Shown: in pieces, positions 17,662-26,457 of the stretch
Layout: each line of letters opens with the position of its first letter
Position numbering within the stretch: the first letter of the stretch is position 1
Assembly: GCA_002428265.1 (NCBI GenBank)
Contig: DIUR01000030.1
Location: 186,001 to 250,000 of the forward strand
Direction of reading: 5' to 3'
From: Bacteriovoracaceae bacterium UBA6153
GTDB lineage: Bacteria > Bdellovibrionota > Bacteriovoracia > Bacteriovoracales > Bacteriovoracaceae
Length of the DNA stretch: 64,000 nucleotides
The notes under the pieces: generated by a model
Seen by the model: only the letters and a program-made list of their open reading frames with translations
What the model was told of the DNA's origin: nothing
Databases searched by the model: none
Made by a program: the position numbers and the translations under genes

Positions 17662-18474
17662 ATGAAAAACACACTGAATAAAATTACTATACTTGGCACA
17701 GGAACGAGCACAGGTATTCCTATGCTGGGATGTTCTTGCATAGTATGCACTTCACTTGATCATCGCGATCAGAGACTGCGCACCAGTATTTATTTTGAAA
17801 CTAAAAAAAATCAAAAAATTTTAGTTGATACGAGTCCGGATCTTCGCACTCAACTTCTAAACAATAAGATCTCCGCAATAGATTCTGTGATTATCACCCA
17901 CGATCACGCTGACCATATTCACGGCATTGACGACTTAAGGCCTTTTTGTTTTGGACCTCCTGAAAAAAGCATTCCACTCTACTTAAACGATGAAACCAAC
18001 GAATCCCTAAAAGTGCGCTTTCCCTATATTTTTCAAACATCGAAGAAACCAATTTTAGGCGGCGGAATCCCCAAGCTTAATTCCCAGGTTGTTGAATTGG
18101 AAAAAAACGTATCCATTGGTGGAGAAGATTTTTTCTTTTTTAATTATCCCCATGGCCATAGCGTCACAATGGGGTTTATTCACGACGATTTTGCCTATAT
18201 CGTCGACTGTATGGAGCTTCCCGAGCGAATTATCGAGGTTCTCAAAGCAAGAAAGCTAAGTCTCCTTATTCTGGACTGCCTGCAAAGAAAGGCCCACACT
18301 ACCCATCTCACAGTGGAAAAAAGCTTTGATTATATTAGAAGAATTAACCCCCAAAAAACCGGCCTGATTCACGTCGGCCACGACTTATCTCACCGGGAAC
18401 TGATGGGTCTTGCCTCTAAGGAGTTTGGCGACAAGGTCTTCCCTCTCTACGACGGTCAAAAGCTATTTTATTGA
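17662..18474 (+). CDS. MBL-fold metallohydrolase (PhnP-like)
   Basis: Cytoplasmic metallo-beta-lactamase-fold hydrolase of 270 residues. It starts with the PhnP-type signature LGTGTSTGIPMLGCSCIVC, in which Cys residues often hold an extra structural zinc. The metal-binding HDHADHIHGIDDLRPF follows near residue 85, then a PHGHSVTMGF histidine and the final GLIHVGHDLSHREL. PhnP-like proteins are phosphodiesterases, for example on cyclic phosphates, but no phn genes are nearby and the substrate is unknown. The alanine dehydrogenase gene follows after about 107 nt. Confidence 0.87.
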   Translation: MKNTLNKITILGTGTSTGIPMLGCSCIVCTSLDHRDQRLRTSIYFETKKNQKILVDTSPDLRTQLLNNKISAIDSVIITHDHADHIHGIDDLRPFCFGPPEKSIPLYLNDETNESLKVRFPYIFQTSKKPILGGGIPKLNSQVVELEKNVSIGGEDFFFFNYPHGHSVTMGFIHDDFAYIVDCMELPERIIEVLKARKLSLLILDCLQRKAHTTHLTVEKSFDYIRRINPQKTGLIHVGHDLSHRELMGLASKEFGDKVFPLYDGQKLFY

Positions 18475-18581
18475 CTCTCCGCCACTACAGTGGAAAAGCC
18501 CTTTGCATTTTGAAGCAATTTATGAAATTCTCATCTGATAATTTTGAGCATGCTAAAAAACCTATTGTAGAGGAGATAACA

Positions 18582-19688
18582 ATGATTATCGGTGTACCTA
18601 AGGAAATTAAAAACAATGAAAACCGTGTTGGTATGGTTCCAGGTGGAGTGAGAGCTCTAGTTGCTGACGGCCACCAAGTTTACGTTCAAAAAAATGCTGG
18701 TGTTGGTATCGGTATTTCTGATGAAGAGTTCGTAAAAGCTGGAGCAAAAATTCTAGATACTGCAGCTGAAGTTTTCGAAAAATCAACAATGATCATTAAG
18801 GTAAAAGAGCCACAAGCGGTAGAGATCGCAATGCTTAAGCCAAATCATATTCTTTACACGTACCTTCACCTTGCACCAGATCCAGAGCAAACAAAAGGTC
18901 TAATGAAGTCAGGCTGTACAGCTATCGCATACGAAACAATTCAAAATGCTGACGGCTCACTTCCTCTTCTAGTTCCTATGTCAGAAGTTGCTGGACGTAT
19001 GTCAGTTCAAATTGGAGCTTCATACCTTCAACTTGATAGAGGCGGAAAAGGGATTCTTCTTGGTGGAGTTCCAGGTGTTAAACGTGGAAAAGTAACTGTT
19101 ATCGGAGCTGGGATTGCTGGAACAAACGCAATTCAAATGGCAATGGGAATGGGAGCTTCTGTTACTGCTATCGATCTTTCAACTAAGAGATTAGCTGAAC
19201 TAGACGCTCTATACGGATCACACATTACGACAATTTACTCAAACCAAGACAACATTGAAAAAGCTGTTCTTGAATCTGACCTTGTTATCGGTGCTGTTCT
19301 AGTTCCAGGTGCAAAAGCTCCTAAGCTAGTTACTCGCGACATGATTTCAAAAATGGGTAAAGGATCTGTTGTTGTAGATATCGCTGTCGACCAAGGTGGA
19401 TGTATTGAAACTTGTAAGCCAACAACTCACGAGAATCCAACTTTCGTCGTTGATGGTGTTGTTCATTACTGTGTAGCTAACATGCCAGGTGCTGTTGCAA
19501 GAACATCAACATTTGCTCTTACAAACGTCACTCTTAAGTACGCTAGAATGATCGCGAACATGGGTGTTGAAGAAGCTGCTCAGAAAGACAAGTCTTTCCG
19601 TCCAGGGATCAATATCTACAAAGGGACTTTAGCATACGAGCAAGTTGCTCAGGATTTAGGTCTTCCGTATACAAAACTACCATTCTAG
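18582..19688 (+). CDS. ald: Alanine dehydrogenase
   Basis: Reversibly deaminates L-alanine to pyruvate with NAD+. Starting at the ATG at 18582, which has AGGAG at 18570-18574, the protein has 368 residues, matching the family. Upstream in-frame residues are not family-like. The N-terminus MIIGVPKEIKNNENRVGMVP, the Rossmann motif VIGAGIAGTNAIQMAMGMGA (near residues 170-190) and THENPTFVVDGVVHYCVANM are characteristic. The enzyme would feed alanine carbon into central metabolism, useful for an amino-acid consumer. Expression is probably separate from fliL downstream. Confidence 0.96.
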   Translation: MIIGVPKEIKNNENRVGMVPGGVRALVADGHQVYVQKNAGVGIGISDEEFVKAGAKILDTAAEVFEKSTMIIKVKEPQAVEIAMLKPNHILYTYLHLAPDPEQTKGLMKSGCTAIAYETIQNADGSLPLLVPMSEVAGRMSVQIGASYLQLDRGGKGILLGGVPGVKRGKVTVIGAGIAGTNAIQMAMGMGASVTAIDLSTKRLAELDALYGSHITTIYSNQDNIEKAVLESDLVIGAVLVPGAKAPKLVTRDMISKMGKGSVVVDIAVDQGGCIETCKPTTHENPTFVVDGVVHYCVANMPGAVARTSTFALTNVTLKYARMIANMGVEEAAQKDKSFRPGINIYKGTLAYEQVAQDLGLPYTKLPF

Positions 19689-19707
19689 TTTTTCCTTTTA
19701 AAAAATA

Positions 19708-19737
19708 CCGGTCATGATAATGTATTATTATGACCGG
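19708..19737 (+). promoter_or_regulatory. Inverted repeat spanning the fliL start codon, with a promoter -10-like element
   Basis: CCGGTCATGATAAT (19708-19721) pairs with ATTATTATGACCGG (19724-19737): 14 bp, one a G-U pair in RNA. The fliL ATG (19730-19732) is in the right arm, and no Shine-Dalgarno precedes it. GATAAT (19716-19721) sits where a -10 box would place transcription start at or next to the ATG, giving a leaderless mRNA. A DNA operator and an mRNA hairpin are both possible. Confidence 0.5.
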
Positions 19738-20212
19738 CAAAAAACTTCTCGATACAATTCTCGTAGGTGCAATGATCCTGGCAACTCTCGCAGTTGTAGG
19801 ACTTTTCTATTACACAGAAAAAATGTACAAAAAACCGCCGATTGATGAGAATGCTGAAAAAGCTGCACTCATGACTAGTGTTGATGCCAAGGCCATCCCT
19901 ACTTTCTTTAAAGTCGATAAAATGACTATCAGTCTTATTCCAAAAAATGAAGCGGCCAACTCACGCATGAGATGGCTTGAAATTGAAATGCACTTAGTGC
20001 TCTTCGAAGCAAGTGCCCTTGAAGAGATGAAAGTAAATCTTCCCGTCGTTCAGGATAGAATTATTGATATCGCTTCTAAGATGGGTCCTGATGAACTGAA
20101 CTCTCTTTCTGGAAAAATTCTTTTAGAAGATAGACTTAAGCGTGAAATAAATAAGGCCCTTCATAAGCCGACAGTTAAAAACATTTATTTCGCCAGCTTC
20201 ATCGTACAATAA
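19730..20212 (+). CDS. fliL: FliL-like flagellar basal-body protein
   Basis: Single-pass inner-membrane protein of 160 residues: a transmembrane helix (about residues 9-28), a short linker and a periplasmic FliL domain. Matching positions are MRWLEIEMHLVLFE, PVVQDRIIDIASKMGPDELN, GKILLEDRLKREINKAL and the terminal VKNIYFASFIVQ. FliL surrounds stator units and affects motor torque. No other flagellar operon genes are adjacent, apart from the orphan FliG-domain gene 17 kb away. The start codon lies in a hairpin, so translation may be regulated. Confidence 0.85.
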   Translation: MTGKKLLDTILVGAMILATLAVVGLFYYTEKMYKKPPIDENAEKAALMTSVDAKAIPTFFKVDKMTISLIPKNEAANSRMRWLEIEMHLVLFEASALEEMKVNLPVVQDRIIDIASKMGPDELNSLSGKILLEDRLKREINKALHKPTVKNIYFASFIVQ

Positions 20213-20214
20213 TA

Positions 20215-21603
20215 ATGAATGCCGTAATTTCTCATTTCAAAAAATCATTTACCTTAGATATGAGATCAATTGCTATTACCCGGGCGATCTTTGGTCTCTT
20301 ATGTATCTACGACCTGCTCTTAAAATATAATAATCTGCATTTCTATGTGCCTAATGAGTATTATCCCAGGGCCTACTTCGATCTTTTTTACCAAAATAAT
20401 CCCATCTTCCTCAGCTTATTTTCTATTCTTGATGGGCCTTGGTTTTTTAAAGTAATGATAGCAGCGGGAGTCATCTCTTCCATAATGATTGCTATCGGAA
20501 AATACACTCGTGTTAACTTAATTATACTTTGGATAATATTTCTTTCTTTTAAAAATCAAATGCACATGGAGAGAAAGGCATTTGATATTTTAATGCTGAT
20601 GATGTTTTTATGGTTCTTTCTCATGCCTAAAGATAAAGGCCTGGTAGAGGCCTTTCAAAAACCAACTTTCAAGTTCTTTGATTTCTCTTCAATCGGCTGG
20701 ACCATGCAGATTGTCCTGCTCTACTCTTTTACTTTTCTTTACAAACTTCCCGACCCGGCATGGGCGCAAAACTTTAGTGCCCTCACTTACATTCTAAGAA
20801 AGGGCTATAGTTATACTTATATCTCCGACATTTTATTTATCCATAAAAGCATTCCACCTTTTCTAACCTTCATGACCCTTTTAATAGAAGGAATTATTCC
20901 TTTGTCGATGCTTGTCTTTTTTAGAAATGATAAATTTCGAATGATCGCCTGCATGTTGATGATCCTTTTCCATTGTTCTATTTTTTTCTTTTTGGACGTT
21001 GGGATCTTCACGCCTCTTTCAATCTGCTTATGGATCAGTCTTCTGCCAGGAATCTTTTGGGAGAGAGTTTTAAAATTAAAAGATGACTCTGTCTTCATGG
21101 CAAATAAAATTTTTTCCCTTAGAAATATTCTTGCCATCATTTTGATGATCATCGTAATTATTTCAAACGTTCTTTTATTTTCTCTGCCAATTCATAAACG
21201 ATATGTGCCGGTGCTTTCAGCTCTTGGAATTAATCAAAGCTGGGCCATGTTCTCTAATGACTATTTATCAGCTTCTAAAGATCACTGGCTCGTCACAGAC
21301 TCTGGCGGCTTTGATTTCTTAAATGACAGGCCTGTGACTCCAGACTATTTTACAAAGTACTATCCGCCCAAGAGTCCCGACTACACGTGGAGAGCGCTAC
21401 TGTGGACAACCAAATTTGATTCCGCAAAAAGAAATAGATTGGATACGAGTTATTACTTAGTGGATTATCTATGTAGAAAAAATAATTTGAATAGTGTGAT
21501 TAAGTTATTTGTAATGGTGAGAGATCAGGATACTGAGAAATTAGACTCTAAGTTGTTGCTAGAGTATCAATGCCGGCCGAAGAATTCGACCGGATCGTTT
21601 TAA
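20215..21603 (+). CDS. HTTM-domain membrane protein (gamma-carboxylase-like)
   Basis: Polytopic membrane protein of 462 residues. The N-terminus DMRSIAITRAIFGLLCIYDL followed by NEYYPRAYF matches the HTTM domain (horizontally transferred transmembrane domain) related to vitamin-K-dependent gamma-glutamyl carboxylase. About eight to ten hydrophobic helices precede a C-terminal soluble segment of about 100 residues (INQSWAMFSNDYLSASKDHW onward). Function in bacteria is mostly unknown. It starts 2 nt after fliL and is probably cotranscribed with it. Confidence 0.78.
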   Translation: MNAVISHFKKSFTLDMRSIAITRAIFGLLCIYDLLLKYNNLHFYVPNEYYPRAYFDLFYQNNPIFLSLFSILDGPWFFKVMIAAGVISSIMIAIGKYTRVNLIILWIIFLSFKNQMHMERKAFDILMLMMFLWFFLMPKDKGLVEAFQKPTFKFFDFSSIGWTMQIVLLYSFTFLYKLPDPAWAQNFSALTYILRKGYSYTYISDILFIHKSIPPFLTFMTLLIEGIIPLSMLVFFRNDKFRMIACMLMILFHCSIFFFLDVGIFTPLSICLWISLLPGIFWERVLKLKDDSVFMANKIFSLRNILAIILMIIVIISNVLLFSLPIHKRYVPVLSALGINQSWAMFSNDYLSASKDHWLVTDSGGFDFLNDRPVTPDYFTKYYPPKSPDYTWRALLWTTKFDSAKRNRLDTSYYLVDYLCRKNNLNSVIKLFVMVRDQDTEKLDSKLLLEYQCRPKNSTGSF

Positions 21604-21613
21604 GTGTTAGTGA

Positions 21614-21784
21614 CTATTCTTCTTCTGAAGAATTTTCATCAGTGTATGAAGCATTTTTAGCTTCATCAGCGATAGAATCAAGGAACTTTTTAACTTCTTC
21701 TTTAGATACTTTACCTTCAGCAAGAAGTTTATCTCTTAAGCGAACGTCCATTAACTTTTCTTGTAATGCTCTACTTAGTCTCAT
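21614..21784 (-). CDS. Small acidic hypothetical protein (56 aa)
   Basis: A short frame reads MRLSRALQEKLMDVRLRDKL and continues to an acidic end, ENSSEEE. The composition is natural for a soluble helical protein: a basic helical first half, GKVSKEEVKKFLDSI in the middle, and a Ser/Glu tail. It fills the otherwise empty gap between two convergent genes. No family is recognised and the upstream Shine-Dalgarno is weak, so it is probable rather than certain. Confidence 0.6.
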   Translation of the reverse strand: MRLSRALQEKLMDVRLRDKLLAEGKVSKEEVKKFLDSIADEAKNASYTDENSSEEE

Positions 21785-21841
21785 ATGGGCCCCGGGTTCA
21801 AATTAAAATTTTATAGTCCAAGAAAGTAACACTCTTTACAC

Positions 21842-22582
21842 CTATTGCCAATACTTTGGCGGCCCATCATTGTCGTCTTTTACGATAGAGAGCTTGGCCT
21901 TGGACTTTTTCGCGGTTCTTACTTGCGTCATTTTGCTCATTTTATCTGCAAGCGTCTTAAAATTGCGGTGCGAGATCACAATCATAAACAAATAGGCCGA
22001 AGCGATAGCTCCCAACTGCCCCCAAGCACCCACTCCTGTCGGACTGGCGATTCCCTGGTAAAGAGAAATTACAACTAGAATCATACAAAAGTACTTGGCC
22101 TTAACCGGGATGATCATTAAAAATGAAAAGATCCTATCTGGATAAATAACAGCGTAAGCAAGACACAGGGCCCCTACTATTCCGGCAAACCCAGTAAGCG
22201 GATAACTGTAAATGACACTGTTTTGAAAAAAGAGTGCCACGACACCAAGGTATAAAATTGCGCCGCCAAGAACCGTCGTTAAGATAAATTTTAAATATCT
22301 TTTTTGTCCCCAGTTCGCTTCAAATTCAGAGCCCATTAACCAAAGCATCAAGCAGTTTAAAATTACTTCGATGATCGACTGAGATAAAAACGGATAAGTA
22401 ATGAGAGAATAAATATGCCCGTCAAAAACTCTTTGGGCCGAAAGACCCATCAATGTGCTTAAGCTTCCCATCCCTGATTTTGCCATGATGAAATCAATGA
22501 TAAAAACAGCAGCAGAAATGATAATGAGTGATTTATTAATTAACGTTAACTTTGGAAGATAAATTTGTGATTGAGCATTCAT
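21842..22582 (-). CDS. Rhomboid-family membrane protein lacking catalytic residues
   Basis: A six-helix inner-membrane protein of 246 residues with the rhomboid layout (EVILNCLMLWLMGSEFEANW loop, then GFAG helix 4). In active rhomboid proteases helix 4 carries GxSG with the nucleophilic Ser; here the motif is TGFAGIVGA, with Ala in its place. The helix-6 His of HLGG is replaced too (WGQLGAIASA). The fold is therefore kept while the Ser-His dyad is lost, as in iRhoms and other pseudorhomboids. It may bind or escort membrane proteins. It lies 6 nt downstream of the methylmalonyl-CoA epimerase gene. Confidence 0.82.
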   Translation of the reverse strand: MNAQSQIYLPKLTLINKSLIIISAAVFIIDFIMAKSGMGSLSTLMGLSAQRVFDGHIYSLITYPFLSQSIIEVILNCLMLWLMGSEFEANWGQKRYLKFILTTVLGGAILYLGVVALFFQNSVIYSYPLTGFAGIVGALCLAYAVIYPDRIFSFLMIIPVKAKYFCMILVVISLYQGIASPTGVGAWGQLGAIASAYLFMIVISHRNFKTLADKMSKMTQVRTAKKSKAKLSIVKDDNDGPPKYWQ

Positions 22583-22587
22583 AAATT

Positions 22588-23007
22588 TTAAGCCTTCCCT
22601 TTCGTTGCAATTTCAATCAAAACACCACCAGTTGATTTAGGGTGAATGAAATTTACCAGACAGTTATTGGCCCCTGGAACTGGTTTGTCATAAATCATTT
22701 TATAACCTTGAGCGATCATCTCTTCTGTTTTTTTATGCACATCCGGAACCATGAAACTCATGTGATGGATTCCTTCGCCATTTTTTTCTATAAATTTTTG
22801 AATAGGACCTTGCTCATTGATCGGACAGACAAGCTCGATATGAGCATGTTCATCAACGTGGGCAAAGGCCGTCGTAACATTTTGAGAAACAACTTCTTCT
22901 CTAACTGGATTAAAAGTAAGTCCCAGGTCTTCCCAGACCTTTTGAGCGCGGTCTAAGTTAGATACAGCAATGGCGACGTGATCAAGATAGCAGTCTTTAT
23001 TAAACAT
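22588..23007 (-). CDS. mce: Methylmalonyl-CoA epimerase
   Basis: Interconverts (2R)- and (2S)-methylmalonyl-CoA in propionyl-CoA metabolism. The 139-residue vicinal-oxygen-chelate fold has two repeats. Metal-binding residues are in LDHVAIAVSNLD (His), HAHIELVCPI, GEGIHHMSFMVPDV (His) and GGVLIEIATKG (Glu). Length and motifs match the family closely. It lies 6 nt from the rhomboid-like gene, apparently an operon. Methylmalonyl-CoA mutase is not in the window. Confidence 0.93.
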   Translation of the reverse strand: MFNKDCYLDHVAIAVSNLDRAQKVWEDLGLTFNPVREEVVSQNVTTAFAHVDEHAHIELVCPINEQGPIQKFIEKNGEGIHHMSFMVPDVHKKTEEMIAQGYKMIYDKPVPGANNCLVNFIHPKSTGGVLIEIATKGKA

Positions 23008-23059
23008 AAATCTAATGCCTTTTATTGATAATAACTGCTTTATTTTAGAGAGTGATTAC

Positions 23060-24925
23060 CTAAGGGTCAACTGCCTTTGAGCAGTCTTTAGGATCAAATG
23101 CCGGAACAGGAGGAATCACTGGCGGTTTACAGTATCCGCCAACACAATCTCCGTAGGTCTCAACAGAAGGACAACGAAGTGCGCATGCAGCAGTTCCATC
23201 AGGATTATTTGGAAGTTTGACAATTTTACAAGTTTCTACGAATTGTGGCTTACAAAACTCTTTGGCAACACATTGTTGCCCAGGCGATTTAGAACAAGCA
23301 ACTGGAGCTGCGCCATTTGGATCGTGAGGGGCACAGGCCTGTCTCGACTGATCACAACATAAGCTTGAGCATTCAAAATCAGAAGAGCAATTTGCTCCGA
23401 CTTCCTGGTTACCTACGATAGGCATCTGGTCCACACACTGAGTAACGAGGTCTTTTGACCAACAACGAGAGTTAAAACAACACTCACTTGATCCACAAGA
23501 TGAAGAGCTGTCACATTGCTTGAAAGCTGATGCTAAAACTTCTTTTCCTTCAAAATTTGTAAGTGAAGGTTTTAGAAGTTGTAACTTGATACTCTTGTCT
23601 GTCGTGATATTAACTTCAACACCATCTTTGATATAAAAAACTTCGATAGATCCGTTGACGTTACAAGAACCCAACCCTTCAGTTGTGGCAACATCATAAT
23701 GTTGTACGCGAAGATTACATCCATCAACATAACCAGTTTCACCACTAGATGTCGTTGATTCATCAGTTCGTGGAATGGCCGTATCAGCTGCATAACCTGC
23801 TGTTGGAACAGCAGAACCTAAGTATCTTACCTCTGCATTCAGATCCATTTTTCCTTCAAGAGGAAAGAGAAATGATCTCGTACCAGAGTAATCACCATAT
23901 AAAGACGATTTTGAATTTTTAAAAATCCCGTATTGCTTATTGAAAATAGCAGAACCCTGGATTCTCCACCCTAATGGGTTGATAGCTCTGTAAGGGCCTT
24001 TGTATGTACCTGTGAAAGTTCCGTTAACCACGTCCCCACTGGTAAAAGTTGAACCATATCCAAAACCAGCTCCTAAATTCTGACCGAATAAAATATTCAT
24101 CGTCGCAACGTTTTCAACATCTGGAAGACACATACTTGTTGCAGAAACTTTTGTGTTCGGTGATCTTGAAGTTCCCGATCCCGTATAAATTTGCGGTCTG
24201 CTTGGAATCGCCGTCAAATTAGAAGTGTTATAAAGAGTTGCATCTGTGATTTTTGCATAAGCGTACTGACATTTTTGTCCAGGTCCATCACATGATCCGT
24301 TTGTTGAAACAGTTGCATCGAAAGTTGGATCGTCATCGAGTTGAAGCCCTCTACAAAATAATCCCGTGTTTCTAGGATCAGTTGTCGCAGCATCACCAGC
24401 AGCATAGGTATTGTAGTCGTAAAGGTCATACGGAAGGCTCATTTTTGAAAATGGCTTCGCACTCATATTGATAGCTAGTACCTGAATGTCTGTTTGAGGA
24501 ATAATCCCTGGCGCTCTTGCCAGAGTTGCATCTAAAACAACGGCCTGTCTGTCGACACCAAAGTTAAAGCGAACTTTAATAAACTTGTCAGAAAGGGCAG
24601 CGACGTTTAATCCTGCAATATACAGATAACCTTTATAGTTTTTAGGAATTGTAAGCTTCTTTTTATAAGTACCATCAAAAGGATCCACTAAGTGAGAGAG
24701 CTCAATTTTAATTGATTGAAGAGGATCTGTTGTCCCCACTCCTGAGCCATCAGGAAGAGCGCTTGAGCCTCCTGACTTATCACCAGTAAGGCTTGATCCA
24801 ACTTTAGAGGCCTTTGCTCTCACGCCACTGTTTTCAACACACGAAGAAGCAAGAACTAAACTAACCGCCAGAATCGGCAGTGAGAATTTTTGCATCAAGG
24901 TCTGAATGTTGAACTTCATCTTCAT
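23060..24925 (-). CDS. Large Cys-rich lipoprotein, function unknown
   Basis: Predicted lipoprotein of 621 residues with a signal peptide ending in lipobox LASSC. The first 440 residues look like beta-rich extracellular or periplasmic material. The last 160 contain many cysteines in short spacings (CDSSSSCGSSECCFNSRCW, NCSSDFECSSLCCD, GQQCVAKEFCKPQF), so disulfide-bonded modules are likely. No enzymatic domain is recognised. Cys-rich surface lipoproteins of this general form are common in Bdellovibrionota, where they may contact prey or envelope components; that role is speculation. Confidence 0.7.
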   Translation of the reverse strand: MKMKFNIQTLMQKFSLPILAVSLVLASSCVENSGVRAKASKVGSSLTGDKSGGSSALPDGSGVGTTDPLQSIKIELSHLVDPFDGTYKKKLTIPKNYKGYLYIAGLNVAALSDKFIKVRFNFGVDRQAVVLDATLARAPGIIPQTDIQVLAINMSAKPFSKMSLPYDLYDYNTYAAGDAATTDPRNTGLFCRGLQLDDDPTFDATVSTNGSCDGPGQKCQYAYAKITDATLYNTSNLTAIPSRPQIYTGSGTSRSPNTKVSATSMCLPDVENVATMNILFGQNLGAGFGYGSTFTSGDVVNGTFTGTYKGPYRAINPLGWRIQGSAIFNKQYGIFKNSKSSLYGDYSGTRSFLFPLEGKMDLNAEVRYLGSAVPTAGYAADTAIPRTDESTTSSGETGYVDGCNLRVQHYDVATTEGLGSCNVNGSIEVFYIKDGVEVNITTDKSIKLQLLKPSLTNFEGKEVLASAFKQCDSSSSCGSSECCFNSRCWSKDLVTQCVDQMPIVGNQEVGANCSSDFECSSLCCDQSRQACAPHDPNGAAPVACSKSPGQQCVAKEFCKPQFVETCKIVKLPNNPDGTAACALRCPSVETYGDCVGGYCKPPVIPPVPAFDPKDCSKAVDP

Positions 24926-25106
24926 ACCCGTCTTCTCGGTTAGTGATACTAATATTTTAATTTTAAAAGAGATCCAATAGGAGAAAATGACCTACGAGTT
25001 CACTCGGGAAGTGCAATTTCTTGGAGTTACGCTGATATTTGGGCCAAACAAGGACAAATCTTCCTCACCAAAAATGCGTCCAATAGTGGGCAGCATTCAA
25101 AAAGAA

Positions 25107-25784
25107 TTAGTTTATCTCAGAGACAAGAGAGCTGATTCTTATTGAACGAAGGAAATAGTAAAGTCTCACTGACATCAACGTCACGATGACGTGAATGAAG
25201 GCCAGAAAAAGTGAGCTGCCAGTTAAAAAAATTATTTTAAAAGTCATATCAAAATAATTGGCCGCTTTTAATAAAACAAACTGAGAAAGAAGTGGGATGA
25301 CGAACAAAAGAAAAGTTAAAAACAACTCACTCTTTCCTATTAGAAATCTGCTTTTTTTAAGCGGGGCCAATCCCTCTTCATCTTCATAAATTGAAATAAG
25401 TGGGGCCAGGTATAAATATAAAAGCGCCAGGATTCCAGGGATCACAAAAAAAATCAGACCAACTCCTACAATCACAAGAGTGCAAAAGCCAGTCAGCGCA
25501 AACGTTAACATATTAGCAATCACACTTTCTTTAGGCTGGTTAAGATCAATGGCCTTTCTCACCAAAATGATATTCACAGTAAAAACCATCAAGAGAAAAT
25601 AACAAAGAATTTCCAGAATGATTGATTGCATACTCAGCGTATCTAAGATGACGAGATCTTTCATCGTACTGATCATCATCAAAAAAATAATGAAGTAAAA
25701 ACTCAAACGAAGCTCACCGTAAAACTGTGAAAAATCTCCCAGTGACTCTTTAGTGAGTTGGATATAGCGATTGATGGCGTTCAT
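25107..25784 (-). CDS. Multi-pass membrane protein (paralogue of the adjacent gene)
   Basis: An integral membrane protein of 225 residues with about six hydrophobic helices. The segment GVGLIFFVIPGILALLYLYL followed by APLISIYEDEEGLAPLKKS resembles the YciC/DUF975 type of bacterial membrane protein, where a VPGI motif precedes a helix and an acidic loop. The neighbouring gene 5 nt upstream has the same arrangement (SMGLFLYIVPGILAYLVLL), so the pair arose by tandem duplication. Function is unknown. Confidence 0.72.
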   Translation of the reverse strand: MNAINRYIQLTKESLGDFSQFYGELRLSFYFIIFLMMISTMKDLVILDTLSMQSIILEILCYFLLMVFTVNIILVRKAIDLNQPKESVIANMLTFALTGFCTLVIVGVGLIFFVIPGILALLYLYLAPLISIYEDEEGLAPLKKSRFLIGKSELFLTFLLFVIPLLSQFVLLKAANYFDMTFKIIFLTGSSLFLAFIHVIVTLMSVRLYYFLRSIRISSLVSEIN

Positions 25785-25788
25785 ATTT

Positions 25789-26454
25789 TTATTCTGCTTT
25801 AATCATTAATAATTTCTTAATATGATAAAAAATTTTCACTGAAGTCATTGTAACGAGAGTGATCAAAACGGCATCGATAAAACCGTAAAGAACTTCAATT
25901 GCCATGGCCACTTGCCAGTCAGGAATCAAATCAAAGAGAAAAAATATCCCTTCTGACATAATCGTTGCCAACGCCAGAATAAAAATAAGCAAAGGCTCTT
26001 TTTTAAACATTTGAAAACTAACTTTGAAATAATTCACACTATCGTTATCAATGAGGACTGATGAAAGAGGTACCATTAATAAAACAAGATAGGCCAGAAT
26101 CCCCGGGACAATATACAAAAATAGACCCATTGAAATGATGATCATGCAGTATAAAGTATAAATCAAATAAGTAGGAATAGTATAAAGCAGACCTTCTTTA
26201 GGACGATCTTTGGTTTTACCTTTTTCAATCATCACAATATTAACAATCACCACGAGAGATAAAAGAGCTGCAATAATATTGGCAATAATTTCATAGAGAC
26301 CATTACTTTCATACCCCATCCCCTGCCATGGAATAGAGCTGATCAGATTGATGCAAAATAAAGCGACACAACTTTGAAAATAATCTTTTTTATGAAGTGA
26401 AAACTCTTTAAATGACTGTCCAAAAAAACTAAAAAAGATTGTGAATGAGTTCAT
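25789..26454 (-). CDS. Multi-pass membrane protein (paralogue of the adjacent gene)
   Basis: A 221-residue integral membrane protein with about six helices. Its conserved middle is SMGLFLYIVPGILAYLVLLM, then VPLSSVLIDNDSVNYFKVS, matching the same section of the next gene downstream. It sits 4 nt downstream of the asparaginase gene. The three genes (asparaginase and two membrane paralogues) appear to be one minus-strand transcription unit. No function can be assigned beyond membrane localisation. Confidence 0.72.
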   Translation of the reverse strand: MNSFTIFFSFFGQSFKEFSLHKKDYFQSCVALFCINLISSIPWQGMGYESNGLYEIIANIIAALLSLVVIVNIVMIEKGKTKDRPKEGLLYTIPTYLIYTLYCMIIISMGLFLYIVPGILAYLVLLMVPLSSVLIDNDSVNYFKVSFQMFKKEPLLIFILALATIMSEGIFFLFDLIPDWQVAMAIEVLYGFIDAVLITLVTMTSVKIFYHIKKLLMIKAE

Positions 26455-26457
26455 GCT

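Noticed and set aside
21570..21806. 78-codon plus-strand frame after the HTTM gene
   Set aside because: Ser-rich antisense of the 56-residue minus-strand protein, whose composition is more natural.
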